64,000 nt of DNA, from NCBI GenBank assembly GCA_030587365.1, contig JAUQZE010000050.1, positions 24,451 through 88,450 on the forward strand, read 5' to 3'. The stretch is from Candidatus Freyarchaeota archaeon (GTDB lineage: Archaea; Asgardarchaeota; Jordiarchaeia; Jordiarchaeales; Jordiarchaeaceae). How positions within the stretch are numbered: position 1 is the first letter of the stretch; the number at the start of each line of letters is the position of its first letter. Of the stretch, positions 35,401-43,846 are shown piece by piece. The notes beneath the pieces were generated by a model. That model ran no database searches and was not told the DNA's origin. It saw only the letters and a list, made by a program, of their open reading frames with translations. The translations under genes and the position numbers were made by a program.

Positions 35401-36036
35401 TTATTTTTTTAGTATATCTTTAAGAATTTTCATGTTTTGCACCTTATCATTCTCAGGAATCCCTGCTCTTGGGGTTGGGAACCAGCTTGAAAAAAATTGG
35501 CACCGTAGATTCTTCGCGTCCTCTCTCAAGTAGGATTCTTCTACAATTTTGCCAGCAAAATCTTCTAGCCTAAATCTTTTTACTTTTAGGAAGGCTTTTA
35601 ATGGGGTTTTGCCTAATGTACAAACTATTTTAGGTTCGCAATATTGAATCTCCCTAAGAATAAATCTTCTACAATTTTCTAAAGCTTTCATTGGTGGATT
35701 AGCATTCTGGTTTTTATTTTCCTGGAAGGGGCATTTTACAGCATCTGTACAGTAATATTCCTCTTTGAACTCCTCCAAACTTTGGTTCTTCATTAAGCCA
35801 GCTTTAACCAATTGATTAAGAAGCCGTTTGCGGACTCGTGATTTTGATTCAAGGTTCCAAAAATATACTCCGCTCACAGGTGGTGATTCTACCACAAATA
35901 TAATCTTAAACTGTTTCAGCGAGACCCCGAAATCTAATGGAGTTTTCTTTCCCTCTAATAAGACATACTTTCTTCCACCAATGGATTCGCACCTTTTACA
36001 ATTATGAATTTCTTCTATGAGTTGGCTTTCTTGCAT
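35401..36036 (-). CDS. Uracil-DNA glycosylase superfamily protein
   Basis: About 211 residues. It has an N-terminal NCKRC pair and later Cys in YYCTDAVKCPF and ENCRRF, as in iron-sulfur family 4/5 glycosylases. The middle has FVVESPPVSGVYF, in the place of the active-site GEAPG loop, and VCTLGKTPLKAF near residue 143. The changed active-site loop suggests an altered base specificity or a non-glycosylase role. ATG 36036 has GTGA 6 bases upstream. The gene neighbours a restriction-modification unit. Confidence 0.75.
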   Translation of the reverse strand: MQESQLIEEIHNCKRCESIGGRKYVLLEGKKTPLDFGVSLKQFKIIFVVESPPVSGVYFWNLESKSRVRKRLLNQLVKAGLMKNQSLEEFKEEYYCTDAVKCPFQENKNQNANPPMKALENCRRFILREIQYCEPKIVCTLGKTPLKAFLKVKRFRLEDFAGKIVEESYLREDAKNLRCQFFSSWFPTPRAGIPENDKVQNMKILKDILKK

Positions 36037-36114
36037 AAAAATCACTTACATTAGCCTTTTTTAAGAGGATTTTCATGAACCAGTTAACTAATTATGTCAG
36101 GTCACATTCCGAGT

Positions 36115-36327
36115 CTATTTTTTCTTTTGGAAATTTCTATTTCTCTAGTAAAATTAAATTGAATATTTTCTTTATCTCTTCGGGGATGTCTAGTTTTTCT
36201 GCTGTTAGGGGTACGTCTTTCGTTTTCCTGTAATCTTCTGGTGGGTTTGTGCAGTTGAATTGTCGAACGAGATATTTTTCTGTGCAATTCTTTTTTAAGC
36301 AGTATATTGGGTGGTTTTCTTTGCCAT
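36115..36327 (-). pseudogene. Decayed duplicate of the OLD-nuclease 3' end
   Basis: About 210 bases match 38533-38743 in the same orientation, including TTCTGGTGGGTTTGTGCAGT and CAGTATATTGGGTGGTTTTC, with scattered substitutions and small indels that break the frame. It covers the last 65-70 codons of the OLD-family gene. With the intact copy it brackets the first restriction-modification cassette as direct repeats. Confidence 0.92.
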
Positions 36328-36486
36328 TTTTATAATCTCTAGATTGTTTCTTGTATTTCTGTCATATAATAGAGAAGAGAGACTAGTAAAGGTAATTCGC
36401 TTCTCTTTTGCTTAGCGTGTTATTATTCAGTGCGTGCTGTTAGGATTATCAGAATTGATATTGCTAACATTTTCAGCGCGCGAAGC

Positions 36487-36497
36487 TTTTAAATACA
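36487..36497 (+). promoter_or_regulatory. BRE/TATA promoter of the restriction endonuclease gene
   Basis: GCTTTTAAATA is a clean archaeal BRE/TATA pair about 30-40 bases before the TTG start at 36528, predicting a very short leader. Confidence 0.6.
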
Positions 36498-36527
36498 AGT
36501 TTCGTTTTGACATAACTGTGGTAAATC

Positions 36528-37241
36528 TTGAGTAGGGCTAGGTCAAGCATCCCTTCAGGTCAAGAGATACTTAGCGAAGCTCTAAGCGCTGACCCTAACC
36601 TAGATATTAACGCTCTGCACGCTAAGACCTTTGAGTTGATGCTCCAATACAGGTCGGAGTATTATGAAAGAAGGGTTGATGAGATACTTTTGGAACTCAA
36701 ACTGCCGAAAAATATTCGCCTTAGTGTAAAGAAGAAACTCTTGGAGCCTATCGTAGTCGGAGACAAGGAATATAGCAATTTTATGGAAGAAGTTTCTAGA
36801 CGCGTTAGCCAAGCTTTTCAGCCTTTATCCGGCAATCTCGCCGAACTCTGTGCCCAAAGAGAGTTAGAGAAGTCTGGTCTTGAAAAGGATCACCATTTCG
36901 TTAAAAGAAAGGAACGGACAGATTTCATTATCTTTTACCCGGATATTCAGTCTTGCATATCGAAGCATAGAGTTGAAGTGAAAAATGTAAGTTTACGGGA
37001 ACGGGGTACGAGGGGATTGGCTTTTGATGGAGATAGTCTATTTGGGTTCTTCAACCAAGCAAGCGAATTCACAGAACCAAATGTTCAAGTATTGGAAAAT
37101 CTATGCGCTAAGACTTTAGGGTACTGTTATGTGCCGCCAGACCTCTTGAAACAGATCCGCTATAAGACAAAACGTTTTAGATTAAACACTTTGTTTGGTC
37201 AAGACATGGCTCAATTCGCCAAGACTGGAAAAATCCCTTAG
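36528..37241 (+). CDS. Type II restriction endonuclease (PD-(D/E)XK-like)
   Basis: 237 residues with ERTDFIIFYPD near residue 129 followed by HRVEVKNVSLRERGTRG near 147. This gives an Asp then E-V-K arrangement of the PD-(D/E)XK nuclease fold. The gene is convergent with a DNA methyltransferase gene and overlaps it by 4 bases, the usual layout of a type II pair. The recognition site is not deducible. TTG 36528 has no strong SD but a TATA box at about -35 fits a short-leader transcript. Confidence 0.75.
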   Translation: MSRARSSIPSGQEILSEALSADPNLDINALHAKTFELMLQYRSEYYERRVDEILLELKLPKNIRLSVKKKLLEPIVVGDKEYSNFMEEVSRRVSQAFQPLSGNLAELCAQRELEKSGLEKDHHFVKRKERTDFIIFYPDIQSCISKHRVEVKNVSLRERGTRGLAFDGDSLFGFFNQASEFTEPNVQVLENLCAKTLGYCYVPPDLLKQIRYKTKRFRLNTLFGQDMAQFAKTGKIP

Positions 37242-38143
37242 GATGGTTTCCAGAAATCCAAAATATACTCAAACGTCGTTCCCAAAGTGATATAATTACT
37301 GGGCCACCCAAATATACCAACCTTGTTTACCAAGTTTCTTCTATCCCAAATAATGATGTTCCTCAATTCATATCCTGCTTTTTCCATCTCTTCTATTAGA
37401 TAGACATGAACGAGCATCCTTTTCCCATATTTCCCTTCTTTCCACCATAGGTCTGTAACGTTAATTACCGAGTGGGCTTTTGGCTTCATGAGAGGGAGAA
37501 TTCCTTTGTAGATTTCGCCCAAAGTCTCGGCGTATTTTTTTGGTTCCATGGTGCCTAGGTCTCGAGCGTCATTTGAGTATTGTTGAACTCTAAGAAATTG
37601 CTCATTTTTCCTGAGGTCTCCTCTTATGCTCTTGTTTAATCTAGGTCTATTTAACATGTTGGCATAGGGAGGTGAGGTAACAACTAGAGCTACAGTTTCA
37701 GGTTCAATGTATTCAGCTATGTTGTGAGCATCATCACAGATAGCTATTTGTTGGCTCGTGTGACCGCCGCTCCATATGTCTAACTTGTCTTGAGAGACTC
37801 TCTTATTTGCTAAGTCAACATATTCCTTCTTAAGGTCAAAGCCAATAGCATTGCGGTTTAAGTCGAACGCGGCTAGGAGAGTTGTTCCAGTACCTACAAA
37901 AGGGTCTAAGACTAGTTCGCCTTCATGTGTGAACAACTGAATACATTTTTTGGGTAAAGCTATTGGGAATACAGCTGGGTGAATATTCTTGTCTCGAATA
38001 TCTCTTTTCTCATAGTAGAGTTCCCAAATTGCCACTTGGCTTTGAATCCACTCTTTTGCAGTCATGCAGTTGATGTGGTTTGGCTCGCAACTACATGTCC
38101 TGTCATGGCCGATTTTTATGATCTTAGTTTTTTCCGAAATCAT
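37238..38143 (-). CDS. Type II DNA methyltransferase, probably N4-cytosine or N6-adenine
   Basis: 301 residues. SAM-binding motif I is LDPFVGTGTT near residue 79, after the motif X-like HPAVFPIALPKKCIQL. Catalytic motif IV is TSPPYANM near residue 155; the SPPY form favours N4-cytosine. The N terminus has CSCEPNHINC, a possible metal site. ATG 38143 overlaps the stop of a 52-codon RHH-like ORF (ATGA), suggesting coupled synthesis of regulator and methyltransferase. Confidence 0.88.
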   Translation of the reverse strand: MISEKTKIIKIGHDRTCSCEPNHINCMTAKEWIQSQVAIWELYYEKRDIRDKNIHPAVFPIALPKKCIQLFTHEGELVLDPFVGTGTTLLAAFDLNRNAIGFDLKKEYVDLANKRVSQDKLDIWSGGHTSQQIAICDDAHNIAEYIEPETVALVVTSPPYANMLNRPRLNKSIRGDLRKNEQFLRVQQYSNDARDLGTMEPKKYAETLGEIYKGILPLMKPKAHSVINVTDLWWKEGKYGKRMLVHVYLIEEMEKAGYELRNIIIWDRRNLVNKVGIFGWPSNYITLGTTFEYILDFWKPS

Positions 38144-38298
38144 TTTTCCTCTCTCCTATGATTATTCATGTACTCTTTTAAAGCCATCTCTAGCTCTTCG
38201 CTTAGCTTGCGAGCACTTCCCCTCTTGTTAACAACGAAGAGAGTCCACTGTTTCCAGAGTTCACGATTTACTATGAATGACGTTTTTTTCTTCATCAT
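38140..38298 (-). CDS. Small RHH/CopG-like regulator of the restriction-modification unit
   Basis: A 52-codon ORF: MMKKKTSFIVNRELWKQWTL, then FVVNKRGSARKLSEELEMAL and KEYMNNHRREEK. A basic strand followed by two helices fits a ribbon-helix-helix dimer. Its TGA overlaps the methyltransferase ATG. GGAGTGG lies about 9 bases upstream of ATG 38298. It occupies the place of a controller protein in restriction-modification operons. Confidence 0.65.
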   Translation of the reverse strand: MMKKKTSFIVNRELWKQWTLFVVNKRGSARKLSEELEMALKEYMNNHRREEK

Positions 38299-38520
38299 TG
38301 AAGCTTGCCACTCCTAGCTACGCTATTCTTTTTCATTATTGAATTGGGATATAGTGGTATTTAGGTCTTGCGGTGTAGCGGTGTAACAGTAAAGTTTTAC
38401 TGGAGCTTGCACTTTGAGATGATCTGTTGAAAATGGTTCTATACACAAATCTGAAAGATGAATAGTCAAAGAAGAAAAATATAATCCTGTTCGTCTTGAA
38501 ACTCACTACTGGCGCTGAAG

Positions 38521-40092
38521 TTAGAATTGACTTTTTTCGGAAATTTCTATTTCTCCTAGTAAGATTAAGTCGAATATTTTCTTTATCTCTTCTGGGATGT
38601 CTGATTTTTCTGCTGTTAGGGGTCCGTCTTTTGTTTTTCTGTAATCTTCTGGTGGGTTTGTGCAGTTGAATTGTTGAACGAGATATTTTTCGACGCAATT
38701 CTTTTTTAGGCAGTATATTGGGTGGTTTTCTTCTTTGCCGAAAAACTTTCTGAGATTTTCAATATCCTTGCAGAATACAAATTTTGCGGTGTTTACTTTT
38801 GCTTGGTTATATTTTTGGCATATTTCTTCTGCGTTTTCTCGTTTATCGCCATCTAGGATGACGATGCACTTGTAGGGGTTTTTGGGTATTGTGTATAGTA
38901 GGTGTGTCCAGAAGCTTCCGCATAGGTGGTAGATTCCCACCTTGTTTATTAATTTGAACCAGTTTTCGGGGAATTCTCTCTTTAAGTAGTTTTCCAGCCA
39001 GATTTGGAAGATGTATACGTCGCTTGTTCCTTCGAGGTAGATGTGGATGTCTTTTAGGCTGATGGTGTGGGGTAGGTATCCTGCGAATACGTTTGGGTCT
39101 TCTTGGTTTTGCATTAGGTCGATTTTTCGAAAGTCGTCGTCTAGTACTGAGTGGAAGTAGACTGCTATGTTGCTGTTTTTCCAGAGTAGGGGGTTTACGA
39201 ATGTGGGGTCTTGTGTTGCTATGAATATTTGTTTTTCTTGAGATTGGTCGAGTAGGAATTTTAGGAATTCCTGTTTTACGGATGGGTTTGGTCCTAATTC
39301 GGGTTCGTCGATTAGTACGATTCTCTTATTGTGGCTGAATAGGACATCCACTGCGAGACAGACTAGTGATCTTACGCCGGAGCCTTGTTTTGCTATTTCT
39401 GTTTCGAAGTCTGCGTCGTCTAGTTTTCTTATTAGTTTCTCGTATTTTTCGTCGTCGATTCTTGGGTCTACTACGTTTTGGAGGAAGTTTATCCAGCTTT
39501 TTTTCTGGGGGGTGCTTAGTTTTCGGTCTTCTAGGTATTGTTCTAGTTTTTTTTCTTTGTAACTTTGGAGGCGTGTTTCTGGGCAGTATAGGATTGAGTT
39601 GCTTATTTCTTCTATTATGTCTCTGTGGATGAAGGGTGAGAGATGTTTGGCGTGTAGTCTGGTGTGGCTTGCTTCGTTTACCATGGTTATGTCTTCTTTG
39701 ATGTTTTTGCAGGGTGTGTTGTTTTGTCCAATTTTGATTTTTGCGCGTTGTTTTTGTAGGGCTCCAGGTACTAGGCTTTTAATTTGTTTCTCGTCAATTG
39801 ATAATTCTACTATCATTTCGTTGTTGGGATTGTTCAGGTAGAAATCTTCGGTTTTGAGAGGGAGAGAAAGTCCACCAATTTCGGGGGTAACTGTTCTGAA
39901 CTCTTGGCATTCTTTGCACGTGTAAGGTTCCTCTCCATAAATCATTCCGCTTAGGCTTGAGATGAGTTCTAGGAGGTTTGTTTTTCCGCAATTGTTTGGT
40001 CCTATGAGGATATTGAGGTCTTTTAGTTCTCTGAGTTTGTTGTGTCTTATGTTTCGAAAATTTACTATGTTGATGTTTTTGAAGATAATCAC
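38521..40092 (-). CDS. OLD-family ATPase with C-terminal TOPRIM domain
   Basis: 523 residues. Walker A is GPNNCGKTN near residue 32, the ABC-type signature SGVRSL is near 244, and Walker B is VLIDEPE near 263, with an Ala-Thr-Gln-Asp D/H-loop (FIATQDP). Residues 345-430 hold a TOPRIM-like region with IYLEGTSD (Glu) and VILDGDK (Asp-x-Asp). OLD nucleases are ATP-regulated DNA nucleases used in phage exclusion. The 3' end is duplicated as a relic at 36115. Confidence 0.88.
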   Translation of the reverse strand: MIIFKNINIVNFRNIRHNKLRELKDLNILIGPNNCGKTNLLELISSLSGMIYGEEPYTCKECQEFRTVTPEIGGLSLPLKTEDFYLNNPNNEMIVELSIDEKQIKSLVPGALQKQRAKIKIGQNNTPCKNIKEDITMVNEASHTRLHAKHLSPFIHRDIIEEISNSILYCPETRLQSYKEKKLEQYLEDRKLSTPQKKSWINFLQNVVDPRIDDEKYEKLIRKLDDADFETEIAKQGSGVRSLVCLAVDVLFSHNKRIVLIDEPELGPNPSVKQEFLKFLLDQSQEKQIFIATQDPTFVNPLLWKNSNIAVYFHSVLDDDFRKIDLMQNQEDPNVFAGYLPHTISLKDIHIYLEGTSDVYIFQIWLENYLKREFPENWFKLINKVGIYHLCGSFWTHLLYTIPKNPYKCIVILDGDKRENAEEICQKYNQAKVNTAKFVFCKDIENLRKFFGKEENHPIYCLKKNCVEKYLVQQFNCTNPPEDYRKTKDGPLTAEKSDIPEEIKKIFDLILLGEIEISEKSQF

Positions 40093-40251
40093 TTTAATCT
40101 CTCCTCTAGGTTTCTATAGGAATGTAACTTGATTTAAAATCAGTGGTGGTTGATTTACGGTTAAACAGGAGTTGAGTGATGTTTGTTTACAAGAAAAGTT
40201 TATATGTAAAAGGGGGAGTTGAGATGAAGATTAGAAGTGAGGTGTGTTGTT

Positions 40252-41061
40252 TTGCCCAAGGTTAGGGTTGGCGATATTAATATGTATTATGAGATTCATG
40301 GTAGGGGTTTTCCTCTTGTGATGATTATGGGGGCGGGTGCGAGTAAGGATCGCTGGTCTCCGAATGTTATTAAGCAGCTTTCTAAGCATTTCAAAATTTT
40401 GATATTCGATAATAGGGGGGTTGGAAGAACCGACGTACCCGAGGGTAAGTACACGGTAAGAACCATGGCGGATGATGTAGTGGGGCTCATGGATGCGTTA
40501 AAGATAGCTCAGGCTCATGTGCTCGGTGTCTCCCTGGGGGGAGTAATAGCGCAGGAGTTGGTTCTGAATTATCCTGAGAGGGTTAACAAGCTGGTGCTTA
40601 TGTCTACATTTTGTGGGGGTCCCCATGCTATTCAATCTCCTCCCGAATTTTTTGAGAAGGTAGTTAGATTGATTGATAAGGTTTCGAAGGGAGAGCATGA
40701 GGAGGCAGCCAGAGTGTTCGCTTCTTGGCTTTTCTCCGATGATTACATGAAAAACAACCCGGATGTTGTAGAAAAATTTGTTGCCAGATATCTCATCGTT
40801 CCTGTAACCCAGGCCGGAATTATGGGGCAAATGGCCGCTGCACAGAGCTTCGACACCTATGATAGACTGCCGCAAATCACCAAGCCGACACTGATAATGC
40901 ATGGCAAGGACGACGCTACAATACCAGTTGGGAACGCTGAAATACTGGCTGAGCGTATTCCAGAAGCAGAACTAGTTATTTACGATAATACACAACACGG
41001 CATGCTTCTTCAAGTAGAGGAAGACTGGCTCAAAAGGGCGATAGAGTTCCTAAAAAGGTAG
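40252..41061 (+). CDS. Alpha/beta hydrolase
   Basis: 269 residues. The oxyanion HGxG region is EIHGRG near residue 16, the nucleophile elbow GVSLGG is near 90, a late Asp is in HGKDDATIP near 224, and the catalytic His is in TQHGML near 251. It resembles 3-oxoadipate enol-lactonase and related esterases. TTG 40252 is preferred because AGGTG lies 8-9 bases upstream and the N terminus then reads PKVRVGDINMYYE; GTG 40237 is the alternative. Confidence 0.88.
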   Translation: MPKVRVGDINMYYEIHGRGFPLVMIMGAGASKDRWSPNVIKQLSKHFKILIFDNRGVGRTDVPEGKYTVRTMADDVVGLMDALKIAQAHVLGVSLGGVIAQELVLNYPERVNKLVLMSTFCGGPHAIQSPPEFFEKVVRLIDKVSKGEHEEAARVFASWLFSDDYMKNNPDVVEKFVARYLIVPVTQAGIMGQMAAAQSFDTYDRLPQITKPTLIMHGKDDATIPVGNAEILAERIPEAELVIYDNTQHGMLLQVEEDWLKRAIEFLKR

Positions 41062-41127
41062 GTGGAGGCGGAGGACACTCAAAGGTTGCATCATAAAGGC
41101 TGCATAATCTGGTTGCTCATTCTAAAA

Positions 41128-41258
41128 GGTGGTTTGAAAGAAAAAAAGCAGAGAAGATATAGATTAAATTATGGGGTGTACAAATCTTGGTTGTGAGAAG
41201 GGAATCTTGGCTTTGCAAAACTCGAGCTTTGATGTAAAAACGGGCTATTTGTTCATTA
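41128..41258 (+). pseudogene. Truncated duplicate of the zinc-ribbon gene 5' end
   Basis: The leader and first 30 codons parallel those of the gene at 42616: TTCTAAAAGGTGGTTTGAAA matches 42571 onward, and the product MGCTNLGCEKGILALQNSSF parallels the start of that protein. Similarity ends at about 41245-41258, at the 3' end of the minus-strand PIN gene. With the copy at 42616 it brackets the PIN/AbrB/RHH cluster as direct repeats. Confidence 0.82.
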
Positions 41259-41696
41259 AAGTTTTTGGGGAGATAATCTTTCTATTTCTTTCATCTTATC
41301 GTAAATGGGGTCTGTTGATATTATTTTTCTATCGGTTAGTAGGGCTGTTGAGGCGTGGAGCGAGTCGAAATATGTTAGTCCAACTATTTCGCCGCGTAGC
41401 TCTGAAGCTTTTAGGATGATCTCTGAAGTTAATGTTCTTTCATCTAGGTTTGGATATTTCTGAAAGGCTGCAATCTCGGTTCTTATTTCACTTTCAGGAT
41501 ATCCTTTTGATTTGTGGATCAGCTCGTATTCTAGGTAAGCTGATGTGGCAACTGCGGTGTTCGTTATCTTCTTTTCCTTAATTTTTAGGAATAGGCGGTC
41601 CGCCGCATTGTGGAGGTTGTCGGAAGAGTTTACGAAGGCTATTAGCATGTCAACTTCTATTATCGGCACTTTCCTCACGCCTAGCTTCTCTTTCAA
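41256..41696 (-). CDS. VapC-like PIN-domain toxin
   Basis: PIN acidic residues appear in PIIEVDMLIAFVN near the N terminus, YLEYELI near residue 55, LTYFDSLHAS near 108, and IISTDPIYD near 125. The likely activity is Mg-dependent RNase. The upstream AbrB-type antitoxin overlaps it by about 47 bases; starts at GTG 41678 or 41669 would shorten that overlap and have GAGG nearby. Confidence 0.85.
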   Translation of the reverse strand: MKEKLGVRKVPIIEVDMLIAFVNSSDNLHNAADRLFLKIKEKKITNTAVATSAYLEYELIHKSKGYPESEIRTEIAAFQKYPNLDERTLTSEIILKASELRGEIVGLTYFDSLHASTALLTDRKIISTDPIYDKMKEIERLSPQKL

Positions 41697-41922
41697 TCAC
41701 CGAATCAGCTAGATGCTCAACTTTCTCGTACGTGGTATTAGGGTCTTTCCTCTTTCCTCTAAGAAAGGTGTATGGGTCTTGTAACACTCGGATTTGGAGT
41801 ACACCCTCGTCTTCCTTAACGACTTGCCATTCAAGTTTGTCTCCGGTTTTAATTTTCATCAATTGCCTTATTTTGCTGGGAATGGTCGTTAACCCCTTTT
41901 TGCTAACCGTACTCGTTACCAC
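41650..41922 (-). CDS. AbrB-type antitoxin
   Basis: About 90 residues. The N-terminal VTSTVSKKGLTTIPSKIRQL with MKIKTGDKLEW is a canonical SpoVT/AbrB domain. The C-terminal part (residues 50-90) is a charged toxin-binding tail. GTG 41922 has AGGTG 7 bases upstream and matches the family N terminus; ATG 41937 is in frame. A TATATAC box at about 41958-41965 supplies the promoter. It pairs with the overlapping PIN gene. Confidence 0.88.
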   Translation of the reverse strand: MVTSTVSKKGLTTIPSKIRQLMKIKTGDKLEWQVVKEDEGVLQIRVLQDPYTFLRGKRKDPNTTYEKVEHLADSVIEREARREESADNRS

Positions 41923-42109
41923 TAAGAAACACCTCATGTCTAAGAAAAAGATAGACTCTAAGTATATAACTCTTGCCTAGCTAAGGAAGTTGACCCATAA
42001 TTCTTCTAGGCTCTCTTCTTCTGTCTTTCTGGCAATGCAGGGCAGTTACAGCCTCAGCAGATATGGTGTCAACTTGAGGTTTTTGCAACCTCCTGTGCAA
42101 GTGTGGGAG

Positions 42110-42289
42110 TCAACCGCGGTCCTCCTCCGTGAACTGGGTCAATCTACCTTGGTCTAAGCCGATGGCTGTCTCCAGCATGCTTTTGCGGTGCTGTTTTATC
42201 AATACCTGTATTACCTCGTCTATACTTCCATCTCCCAGTGCTTTTTTGAGGTGTTCAAGTATTTCGAGTGTATTCTTTGAGACTCTCAC
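42110..42289 (-). CDS. Small antitoxin-like RHH protein, 59 aa
   Basis: GTG 42289 opens a 59-residue frame reading VRVSKNTLEILEHLKKALGD then GSIDEVIQVLIKQHRKSMLE. The beta-strand, helix, turn and helix pattern matches VapB-type RHH antitoxins. No intact toxin follows; 41985-42109 shows no PIN motifs. The bracketing zinc-ribbon repeats enclose it with the PIN/AbrB pair. Confidence 0.6.
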   Translation of the reverse strand: MRVSKNTLEILEHLKKALGDGSIDEVIQVLIKQHRKSMLETAIGLDQGRLTQFTEEDRG

Positions 42290-42615
42290 TGTTGTGTTTT
42301 CTCTTAATTAAATCACTAAGCCAATTTAGTGTATATTTATGTAAATTTTCGAATACTAATAAGATTATCATTAATTATTCGTAGTGTAGATTAATTTGTG
42401 ATTCTGTGGAGAACGCTTTGATAATGGTTGAGTGTATTCTGGGTGCGAAATTGGTTATCCATAAAAGTAGTGAGTGTGGAGTTTTTATTCAAGAAAGAGG
42501 AATATGTGGTCAGAAGAGTGGTTTTTTTCTAAAAAAGTAAATTGGGCGGAATGAGCCTCGCTACTCCACTCTAAAAGGAGGTTTGGAAGAAACATAAACA
42601 GAAGGAGGTTAAATT
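42290..42615. other. Intergenic region
   Basis: AT-rich spacer carrying the divergent promoters of the RHH ORF and the zinc-ribbon gene. From about 42568 to 42615 it is the intact version of the leader duplicated at 41128, ending in AGAAGGAGG before ATG 42616. A 42-codon GTG frame near 42407 lacks support. Confidence 0.4.
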
Positions 42616-43060
42616 ATGAAATGTACAAATCCTAGTTGTCAGAAGGAAATCTTTGCTTTGCTATACTCTGAGCTTGGCGGTGTAAGAGACTTTACGGTTT
42701 ACGTGGAGAGAGGGAAACTTAAATACGAACTGGACCGAAATGAACCAGATGAGAAAACGGGGTTCAAATGCCCTTACTGTGGTACCGTATTAGCGGAAAC
42801 AGAGGAAGCAGCGCGTACCCTCCTCCAGCCAGTGGATCGGGAGGTTTGTAGTATCTGTGGGCGTAGCGTTAAGAGAGGGAGTGGTTTATTCGTGGATAGG
42901 GTGCAAGATTTTAACTCTAGCGAAAAGAATAGAGATTGGCAGATCGTTTCCGCAGGGTGATTATATCTGTCGTGAGTGCGATGCTGGAGAAACTGTAGAA
43001 AGTGGAGGAAGCGGAGACGCTCCCTCCTCTGCCTTGGACGGCGATAACCATTATGAGTGA
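42616..43060 (+). pseudogene. Zinc-ribbon protein gene with apparent frameshift
   Basis: The first frame (42616-42960) carries CTNPSCQKEIF, CPYCGTVL and CSICGRSVKRGSGLFVDRV, then ends. The next frame, joining near 42935, supplies the missing partner knuckle GDYICRECD and an acidic tail to 43060. Together they make a paired zinc-ribbon protein of about 148 residues. The break in the GAAAAGAATAGAGATTGG stretch (about 42918-42940) is either a true mutation or a sequencing error. AAGGAGG lies 8 bases before ATG 42616. Confidence 0.72.
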
Positions 43061-43157
43061 GGAAAAACAAGTAGGATTAATAAATTGTTAGGTATTGCTG
43101 TGAATTCTAAACCACTGTATTCTGGCGAGAGTTTTCCAAGAGGTTTCTATCAATTCT

Positions 43158-43496
43158 TTAAGAAATAGAGTTTTCCTCTCTTGCTAGGCGGAATAGTAGT
43201 TCGTCGGCTTCGTGATTTTCCTCTTTCCAGTCTTTGAATTTGCCTCTGAACTTTTCGTGGATGTCCTTGAATAAAATTTCAATCCTTTCAATTTGCAGTA
43301 TTTCACTCTGGCTTTCGGATACCTTTGTAGTGTCTTGTGAGGGTTTTTCTCTTTCCATATTGCTTTCGGCTATTTTAATTAGTCTCCTTATAATGTCGTC
43401 ATAGGTTTCCCCTTTCTTGCCTAGTTTTTTCAATTGTTCCCTTACTGCCTTCGATAATTGGATTGTGGTCAAGTCTTTGGTCACATAAAACACCAT
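43158..43496 (-). CDS. VapB-like antitoxin-type protein, 112 aa
   Basis: The N-terminal TTIQLSKAVREQLKKLGKKG with ETYDDIIRRLI is an RHH-type strand and helices as in DUF7557/VapB-like antitoxins. The C-terminal 65 residues are charged helices. No toxin adjoins. ATG 43496 lies in an AT-rich region. Confidence 0.7.
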   Translation of the reverse strand: MVFYVTKDLTTIQLSKAVREQLKKLGKKGETYDDIIRRLIKIAESNMEREKPSQDTTKVSESQSEILQIERIEILFKDIHEKFRGKFKDWKEENHEADELLFRLAREENSIS

Positions 43497-43846
43497 TTAA
43501 CGATTACACGTTAATCCTTTTTAGTATTTACTACGATTAGAAGAATCGTCCAGAAAGTATATTGAGCGGATAATGCATTAAGAGCATAAAAGTTAGACGA
43601 CAGAAATTTATACTTACATTACCATGAAGGAATTAGAAAGAAGATTAGGAGTTCACTCTATTTAACGTTAAGTGGTTATGGAAAAGATTGAGTAAATTCG
43701 TATAAATACAGGCGAAGATAGGGAATAGTATGAGATGTGTGTATAATTTCGTGTTTGAACAGGAAGCGAATCTGGGATGCATTAAGTGGAATAGTTGGCG
43801 GGGGACTTAAATAAAGGTAATATAAATATAAGTGTGAGGCGGGCTC
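43497..43846. other. Promoter region of the PstI-like restriction-modification operon
   Basis: AT-rich divergent spacer. GACTTAAATAAAGG (43805-43818) and AATATAAATATAAG (43820-43833) are TATA-like boxes before ATG 43847. No other gene is seen. Confidence 0.45.

Noticed and set aside
42407..42535. A 42-codon GTG frame before the zinc-ribbon gene
   Set aside because: No SD, no recognisable pattern, and it lies in the promoter-bearing spacer.
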